Shown here: positions 11,701 to 20,700 of the stretch, one piece after another
How the letters are laid out: every line of letters begins with the position of its first letter
Position numbering within the stretch: position 1 is the first letter of the stretch
DNA from: Nematostella vectensis
Taxonomy: Eukaryota; Cnidaria; Anthozoa; Actiniaria; Edwardsiidae
Length of the DNA: 64,000 nucleotides
Reading direction: 5' to 3'
Assembly (NCBI RefSeq): GCF_932526225.1
Contig: NC_064034.1
Span: forward strand, 19,590,927-19,654,926
Notes under the pieces: generated by a model
Databases searched by the model: none
Told to the model about the DNA's origin: nothing
What the model saw: the letters and a program-made list of their open reading frames with translations, nothing else
Translations under genes and position numbers: made by a program

Positions 11701-14700
11701 CTGCCGACCGGCTACGGGAAATCGCTGATTTTCCAGCTTATTTCCGCCGTTTGGTCTCGCCTTAACGATAGTGGATTCAACTATCCCAAACAAGCGATTG
11801 TACTGGTCATTTGCACCCTTTCCCACTGATTTAGTGGATTCAACTATCCCAAACAAGCGATTGTACTGGTCATTTGCACCCTTTCCCACTGATTTCTTTG
11901 ATAGACTCGTTCTGAGGCTAACTGCGAGCTTATCCGTGATTTTCTCCTTCTTGGAGCGCTTTCCCGGGAAAATGTTTCACATTTCCCTCCTCCTTGTTGC
12001 GCAGATTCTTGTCACTATCTCTACAGTAATGATCCCGTGGGATTTCAGATGAATTTTGCTGTTATTAAATCGGGTTTTCATGCGCTTTTCATACTCGTTA
12101 ACTCGATTCCCGAGCGAAGAGATGTTTACATCCAAGGTAGCACCACGTGAAACTGACACATGCTAATCAAAAACGTTAACATGGAAGTGAGGCATAGGTC
12201 GAAATAGCGCTTCGAGAGTCCAGAGCCTCGTCTCAAGCTCGCTGGCCACTAAATAGAGAGACGTTCGAGGCACTGGAACCAGGGTAACGTGATGTGTGTT
12301 CATGCCAGAGGAGGAAAGGATTGTTTCGCCAAGGTCGCATATGTGTTCGTACCAAGTGGTCGGCTCATGGTACGTCAAGACCACGTGATGTGTGCTCGTA
12401 CCAGAGGGGGAAGGGCTGAGTCGCGAATATCACGTGATGTGTGATCGTACCAAAGGGGGTTGGTGTCGGAATGAGGAAGGCGAGCATCAGATCTGACTGG
12501 ATGCATATTTTGTCTTACAGGCGTTTGAACAGCGATCTGTGCTCTCATCAGCGCTCAAGGTATTCTGAGAATACCGTACAGTTATTATTTATACCGCAAA
12601 TTAGATACGCAAGAGGTTTAGAGAAGGATCTATAAACGTTACATTGTTTGCGTGTTTCAGTATGGTTGTATCTTTGTGGAATCGTTTAGATATTACGTTG
12701 TTTACGTCTTTCAATATGTCTGTATCTTTGTGGAATCGTTTAAATGTTGCATTGTTTATGTGTTTTAGTATGGCTGAATCTTTATGGAATCGTTAAAACC
12801 TTACATTATTCATGTGTTTCAGTATGGCCGTATCTTTGTGGAATCGTTTCTCAAGCTTGGTATGCCGATTCTTGATCAGATGCTGAGATCTCACAAGGTA
12901 CTGCTCTGTGGATTTTGCTAACTTTGTTATTTGATAATGATGACTTTTAAATACCAACAATACAGTATACCCAACTCACATCGCTGGCATATTAGGACAT
13001 CATTAATAATATGGCTCTCTTCTGGGTCTATTTTCTATTCTATTTCCTACACTAGTTTTGACTTATGAATAAAGTGTTGAATTGTTGACTTTGCTATGAC
13101 AGGATGAAGTTCACGGGCTTCTCAAGAACCTGCAGCAGAGTACGAGATGCCTGCAACACTTCTGTAGTCACACCAAGGTAAGACGATCTACCAGCAACAC
13201 TTCTGCAGTCACACCAAGGTGAGACGATCTACTTGCAACACTTCTGTAGTCACACCAAGGTAAGACGATTTGCCTGCAACACTTCTGTAGTCACACCAAG
13301 GTAAGACGATTTGCCTGCAACACTTCTGTAGTCACACCAAGGTAAGACGATCTACATGCAACACTTCTGCAGTCACACCAAGGTAAGACGATCTACATGC
13401 AACACTTCTGTAGTCACACCAAGGTAAGACGATCTACATGCAACACTTCTGTAGTCACACCAAGGTAAGACGATCTACTTGCAACACTTCTGCAGTCACA
13501 CCAAGGTAAGACGATCTACATGCAACACTCCTGTAGTCACACCAAGGTAAGACGATCTACAGTCAACACTTCTGTAGTCACACCAAGGTAAGACGATCTA
13601 CCAGCAACACTTCTGTAGTCACACCAAGGTGAGACGATCTACATGCAACACTTCTGTAGTCACACCAAGGTAAGACGATCTACTTGCAACACTTCTGTAG
13701 TCACACCAAGGTAAGACGATCTACTTGCAACACTTCTGTAGTCACACCAAGGTGAGACGATCTACAGGCAACACTTCTGTAGTCACACCAAGGTAAGACG
13801 ATCTACTTGCAACACGTCTGTAGTCACACCAAGGTAAGACGATCTACTTGCAACACTTCTGTAGTCACACCAAGGTAAGACGATCTACATGCAACACTTC
13901 TGCAGTCACACCAAGGTAAGACGGTCTACTTGCAACACTCCTGTAGTCACACCAAGGTAAGACGATCTACTTGCAACATTTCTGTAGTCACACCAAGGTG
14001 AGACGATCTACTTGCAACACTTCTGTAGTCACACCAAAGTGAGACGATCTACTTGCAACACTTCTGTAGTCACACCAAGGTGAGACGATCTACCAGCAAC
14101 GCTTCTGTAGTCACACCAAGGTGAGACGATCTACTTGCAACACTTCTGTAGTCACACCAAGGTAAGACGATCTACTTGCAACATTTCTGTAGTCATACCA
14201 AGGTAAGACGATCTACATGCAACACTTCTGTAGTCACACAAAGGTGAGACGATCTACATGCAACACTCCTGTAGTCACACCAAGGTAAGACGATCTACTT
14301 GCAACATTTCTGTAGTCATACCAAGGTAAGACGATCTACTTGCAACACTTCTGTAGTCACACTAAGGTGAGACGATCTACCAGCAACGCTTCTGTAGTCA
14401 CACCAAGGTGAGACGATCTACATGCAACACTTCTGTAGTCACACCAAGGTGAGACGATCTACATGCAACACTTCTGTAGTCACACCAAGGTAAGACGATC
14501 TACTTGCAACACTTCTGTAGTCACACCAAGGTAAGACAATCTACATGCAACACTTCTGTAGTCACACCAAGGTAAGACGATCTACATGCAACACTTCTGT
14601 AGTCACACCAAGGTGAGACGATCTACTTGGAACACTTCTGTAGTCACACCAAGGTGAGACGATCTACTTGCAATACTTCTGTAGTCACACCAAGGTGAGG

Positions 14701-17700
14701 CGATCTACATGCAACACTTCTGTAGTCATACCAAGGTAAGACGATCTACATGCAACACTCCTGTAGTCACACCAAGGTGAGACGATCTACTTGCAACACT
14801 TCTGTAGTCACACCAAGGTAAGACGATCTACAGGCAACACTTCTGTAGTCACACCAAGGTGAGACGATCTACTTGCAACACTTCTGTAGTCACACCAAGG
14901 TAAGACGATCTACTTGCAACACTTCTGTAGTCACACCAAGGTAAGACGATCTACTTGCAACACTTCTGTAGTCACACCAAGGTAAGACGATCTACTTGCA
15001 ACACTTCTGTAGTCACACCAAGGTAAGACGATCTACTTGCAACACTTCTGTAGTCACACCAAGGTAAGACGATCTACTTGCAACACTTCTGCAGTCACAC
15101 CAAGGTAAGACGATCTACATGCAACACTTCTGTAGTCACACCAAGGTAAGACGATCTACTTGCAACACTTCTGTAGTCACACCAAGGTAAGACGGTCTAC
15201 CAGCAACACTTCTGTAGTCACACCAAGGTAAGACGATCTACTTGCAACACTTCTGTAGTCACACCAAGGTGAGACGATCTACTTGCAACACTTCTGTAGT
15301 CACACCAAGGTAAGACGATCTACTTGCAACACTTCTGTAGTCACACCAAGGTAAGACGGTCTACCAGCAACACTTCTGTAGTCACACCAAGGTAAGACGA
15401 TCTACTTGCAACACTTCTGTAGTCACACCAAGGTAAGACGATCTACTTGCAATACTTCTGTAGTCACACCAAGGTGAGACGATCTACTTGCAACACTTCT
15501 GTAGTCACACCAAGGTAAGACGATCTACTTGCAACACTTCTGTAGTCACACCAAGGTAAAACGATCTACTTGCAACACTTCTGTAGTCACACCAAGGTGA
15601 GACGATCTACTTGCAATACTTCTGTAGTCACACCAAGGTGAGACGATCTACTTGCAACACTTCTGTAGTCACACCAAGGTAAGACGATCTACCAGCAACA
15701 CTTCTGTAGTCACACCAAGGTAAGACGATCTACTTGCAACACTTCTGTAGTCACACCAAGGTGAGACGATCTACTTGCAATACTTCTGTAGTCACACCAA
15801 GGTAAGACGATCTACTTGCAACACTTCTGTAGTCACACCAAGGTAAGACGATCTACTTGCAATACTTCTGTAGTCACACCAAGGTAAGACGATCTACTTG
15901 CAACACTTCTGTAGTCACACCAAGGTAAGACGATCTACTTGCAATACTTCTGTAGTCACACCAAGGTAAGACGATCTACTTGCAACACTTCTGTAGTCAC
16001 ACCAAGGTGAGACGATCTACAGGCAACACTTCTGTAGTCACACCAAGGTGAGACGATCTACTTGCAACACTTCTGTAGTCACACCAAGGTGAGACGATCT
16101 ACTTGCAACACTTCTGTAGTCACACCAAGGTGAGACGATCTACTTGCAACACTTCTGTAGTCATACCAAGGTGAGACGATCTGCTTGCAACACTCCTGTA
16201 GTCACACCAAGGTAAGACGATCTACTTGCAACACTTCTGTAGTCACACCAAGGTGAGACGATCTACTTGCAACACTTCTGTAGTCACACCAAGGTGAGAC
16301 GATCTACAGGCAACACTTCTGTAGTCACACCAAGGTGAGACGATCTACTTGCAACACTTCTGTAGTCACACCAAGGTGAGACGATCTACAGGCAACACTT
16401 CTGTAGTCACACCAAGGTGAGACGATCTACTTGCAACACTTCTGTAGTCACACCAAGGTAAGACGATCTACTTGCAACACTTCTGTAGTCACACCAAGGT
16501 GAGACGATCTACAGGCAACACTTCTGTAGTCACACCAAGGTGAGACGATCTACTTGCAACACTTCTGTAGTCACACCAAGGTGAGACGATCTACTTGCAA
16601 CACTTCTGTAGTCACACCAAGGTAAGACGATCTACTTGCAACACTTCTGTAGTCACACCAAGGTAAGACGATCTACTTGCAACACTCCTGTAGTCACACC
16701 AAGGTAAGACGATCTACTTGCAACACTTCTGTAGTCACACCAAGGTAAGACGATCTACTTGCAACACGTCTGTAGTCACACCAAGGTAAGACGATCTACA
16801 TGCAACACTTCTGTAGTCACACCAAGGTGAGACGATCTACTTGCAACACTTCTGCAGTCACACCAAGGTGAGACGATCTACTTGCAACACTTCTGTAGTC
16901 ACACCAAGGTAAGACGATCTACCAGCAACACTTCTGTAGTCACACCAAGGTAAGACGATCTACTTGCAACATTTCTGTAGTCATACCAAGGTAAGACGAT
17001 CTACTTGCAACACTTCTGTAGTCACACCAAGGTGAGACGATCTACCAGCAACACTTCTGTAGTCACACCAAGGTAAGACGATCTACTTGCAACACTTCTG
17101 TAGTCACACCAAGGTAAGACGATCTACTTGCAACACGTCTGTAGTCACACCAAGGTAAGACGATCTACATGCAACACTTCTGTAGTCACACCAAGGTGAG
17201 ACGATCTACTTGCAACACTTCTGCAGTCACACCAAGGTGAGACGATCTACTTGCAACACTTCTGTAGTCACACCAAGGTAAGACGATCTACCAGCAACAC
17301 TTCTGTAGTCACACCAAGGTAAGACGATCTACTTGCAACACTTCTGTAGTCACACCAAGGTGAGACGATCTACTTGCAACACTTCTGTAGTCACACCAAG
17401 GTAAGACGATCTACTTGCAACACTTCTGTAGTCACACCAAGGTAAGACGATCTACTTGCAACACTTCTGTAGTCACACCAAGGTGAGACGATCTACTTGC
17501 TGTCGCATGCTAACGTTAGACTTTGACCATGTCAGGTTACTAAATACATAGCGCTGACCAATCACGTGCCAGCTGTCACATGCTAACGTCAGACTTTGAC
17601 CTTGTCAGGTTACTAAAGACATAGCGCTGACCAATCACGTGCCAGCTGTCACATGCTAACGTTAGACTTTGACCATGTCAGGTTACTAAGGACATTGCGC

Positions 17701-20700
17701 TGACCAATCACGTGCCAGCTGTCAAGAGGACGCTAGAGCTGTTTGTTTTTCGAGTCAAGGTGAGCGGTGGAATTTTGTAACAACTTTCAACGGTCTTCTT
17801 GTGTAGCTGGTGTAATGTGGGCTACGACAGATAACCTTATTTGAAATAGCTGTATTTAACAATTATCCCGTGTTCTCGATCAAGATTGAAGGCTGCCTCG
17901 GTAAAAAGTCTGTAAACAGACTACCTTATTGGTGCTTTATTTTACCAATAGTTATTAACAATGCCCTGTGCTTGAATGACTTTGCGCGTACCAGGATTGC
18001 TAAAATTTGTTGCTTTTCATTGACAGCGTTTGAGTGTAACTCGATAATAGGCTTATGGAATTTAAAAGTGAAAGTGTGAGTTAGGGATGGCCAAGCGGGA
18101 GAAAAAAAAATAGGAAAAACAAGAGGATAAAAGGAAAAGGATCAATTATCTAAAATGAGCGATACTGTGTATTCATGTCCCGAAACAATTTGGCATATCA
18201 AACTACTTACGTGACTTTGATTCAACAGTGATTTTTAAGATAGTTGTTATAAAGGCGATAAATAGTTTCTCTTATCTCTCTCTTGTGGGGTATTGTCTCG
18301 CTGGCTTCTATTCGGTCTCACCTGTCAACCTTCCCGACACCCCCTCTCCCCCCACTTCCCCACTTCACTTCCGTTTTCGTGTGATTACGGTCATATTAAC
18401 TATCAGTCTGGGTCCTTCAGGCCATGCTCACCCTCAACAAATGCCACGAGGCGTTCTGGCTCGGCAACCTGAAGAACCGTGACATCCAAGGTCAAGAGAT
18501 CCTTTCCCAGCAGTCTCAGCGCGCCGCCGACGACAATCCCGAGGGGGAAGAGGAGGGGATGGACATGGACGAGGAAGACTTAGACGAGGTACGGTAGTGA
18601 ACACGCCTATAAAGTTCATAACAATCGCGCCGTTGTCAGAAGATTATTGGTAATCGAATATTCTCTGGGGGTAGGGTTGTCTCTGAGGGTAGGGTTGTCA
18701 CTGGGGTAGGGTTGTCTTAGGGGGTAGGATTGTGTCCGGGGTGGTAGGGTTGTCTCTGGGGGTAGGGTTGTGTCCGGGGTGGTAGGGTTGTCTCTGGGGG
18801 TAGGGTTGTCTCTGTGGGTAGGGTTGTGTCGGGGGTAGGGTTGTCTCTGTGGGTAGGGTTGTGTCGGGGGTAGGGTTGTCTCTGTGGGTAGGGTTGTGTC
18901 GGGGGTAGGGTTGTCTCTGTGGGTAGGCTTGTCCCTGGGGGTAGGGTTGTCTCAGGGGGTAGGGTTGTCTCTGGGGGTAGGGTTGTGTCGGGGGTAGGGT
19001 TGTCTCTGGGTAAAGGGTTGTCTCTGGGTAAAGGGTTGTCTCTGGGGGTAAGGTTGTCCCTGGGGGTAGGGTTGTCCCTGGGGGTAGGGTTGTCTCTGGG
19101 GGTAGGGTTGTCTCTGGGGGTAGGGTTGCCTTAGGGGGTAGGGTTGTCCCTGTGGGTAGGGTTGTCCCTGTGGGTAGGGTTGTCTCTGGGGGTAGGGTTG
19201 TCTCTGGGGGTAGGGCTGTCTCAGGGGGTAGGGCTGTCTCCGGGGGTAGGGCTGTCCCTGTGGGTAGGGTTGTCTCTGGGGGTAGGGTTGTCTCTGGGGG
19301 TAGGGTTGTCTCAGGGGGTAGGGCTGTCTCCGGGGGTAGGGTTGTCTCAGGAGGTAGGGTTGTCTCTGGGGGTAGGGTTGTCTCTGGGGGTAGGGCTGTC
19401 TCTGGGGGTAGGGCTGTCTCTGGGGGTAGGGTTGTCTCTGGGGGTAGGGTTGTCTCTGGGGGTAGGGTTGCCTTAGGGGGTAGGGTTGTCCCTGTGGGTA
19501 GGGTTGTCTCTGGGGGTAGGGTTGTCTCTGGGGGTAGGGTTGTCTCAGGGGGTAGGGTTGTCTCAGGGGGTAGGGCTGTCTCTGGGGGTAGGGTTGTCTC
19601 TGGGGGTAGGGCTGTCTCTGTGGGTAGGGTTGTGTCTGGGGTAGGGTTGTCCCTGGGGGTAGTGCTGTCTCTGGGGGTAGTGTTGTCTCAGGGGGTAGGG
19701 CTGTCGCAGGGGGTAGGGCTTTCTCTGGTGGTAGGGTTGTCTCTGGGGGTAGGGTTGTCTCTGGGGGTAGGGTTGTCTCTGGGGGTAGGGTTGTCTCTGG
19801 GGGTAGGGTTGTCCCTGTGGGTAGGGTTGTCTCAGGGGGTAGGGTTGTCTTAGGGGGTAGGGCTGTCTCCGGGGGTAGGGCTGTCTCTGGGGGTAGGGTT
19901 GTCCCTTTGGGTAGGGTTGTCTCAGGGGGTAGGGTTGTCTCTGTGGGTAGGGTTGTCTCTGGGGGTAGTGTTGTCTCAGGGGGTAGGGCTGTCTCTGGGG
20001 GTAGGGCTGTCTCTGGGGGTAGGGTTGTGTCGGGGGTAGGGTTGTCCCTGGGGGTAGGGCTGTCTCAGGGGGTAGGGTTGTCTCTGGGGGTAGGGTTGTC
20101 TCTGGGTAAAGGGTTGTCTCTGTGGGTAGGGTTGTCTCTGGGTAAAGGGTTGTCTCTGGGGGTAGGGTTGTCTCTGGGTAAAGGGTTGTCTCTGGGTGAT
20201 CAAAGGTTCTTTTTCGTTGTTCAAGGAAGTGTTTTGAATGTGACTACACGCGTGATCAAAGGTTCTTTTTCGTTGTTCAAGGAAGTGTTTTGAACGTGAC
20301 TGCAAGGATGATCAAAGGTTCTTTTTTGTTGGTCAAGGTTATGTTGTGTACGTGACTACACGGGTGATTAAAGGTTCTTTTTCGTTGTTCAAGGAAGTGT
20401 TGTGAACATGACTACAGTTATCAAAGGTTCTTTGTTCAAGAATCTGGTGTGAACGTGACCACACAGGGAATCAAAGCTTCTTTCTGGTTGTTCAAAGAAG
20501 TGTTTTTTTTTTCTTTGTTGTAGCCGTGATGGTTATTACTATTTGAATTAGCTAACCAAGATGAGAAAAATCCACCAAAGAAAAATTTTAATGAACTTTC
20601 AAATGCGTATCCTTACAAGCGTTTAGAGTCTTGGAATAAAATGACGAGGATTAAAAGATTCCTGGTAAATATAGACTATTGCATTATTTACCAAATAAAT

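Noticed and set aside
13151-17500. CRISPR-like appearance of regularly spaced near-identical repeats
   Set aside because: There are no unique spacers: the whole 41-bp unit repeats, and it is demonstrably an exon end plus splice donor in an animal gene.
18655-20197. Interstitial telomeric repeat
   Set aside because: TAGGGTT appears in most units, but the unit is 18-19 bp and contains no run of pure TTAGGG.
19144-20293. Open frames of 110-233 codons with repeated VGLSLGVG / GGRVVSGGR peptides
   Set aside because: They exist because the G-rich 18-19-bp unit lacks stops in several frames. The region is an intron of FANCD2.
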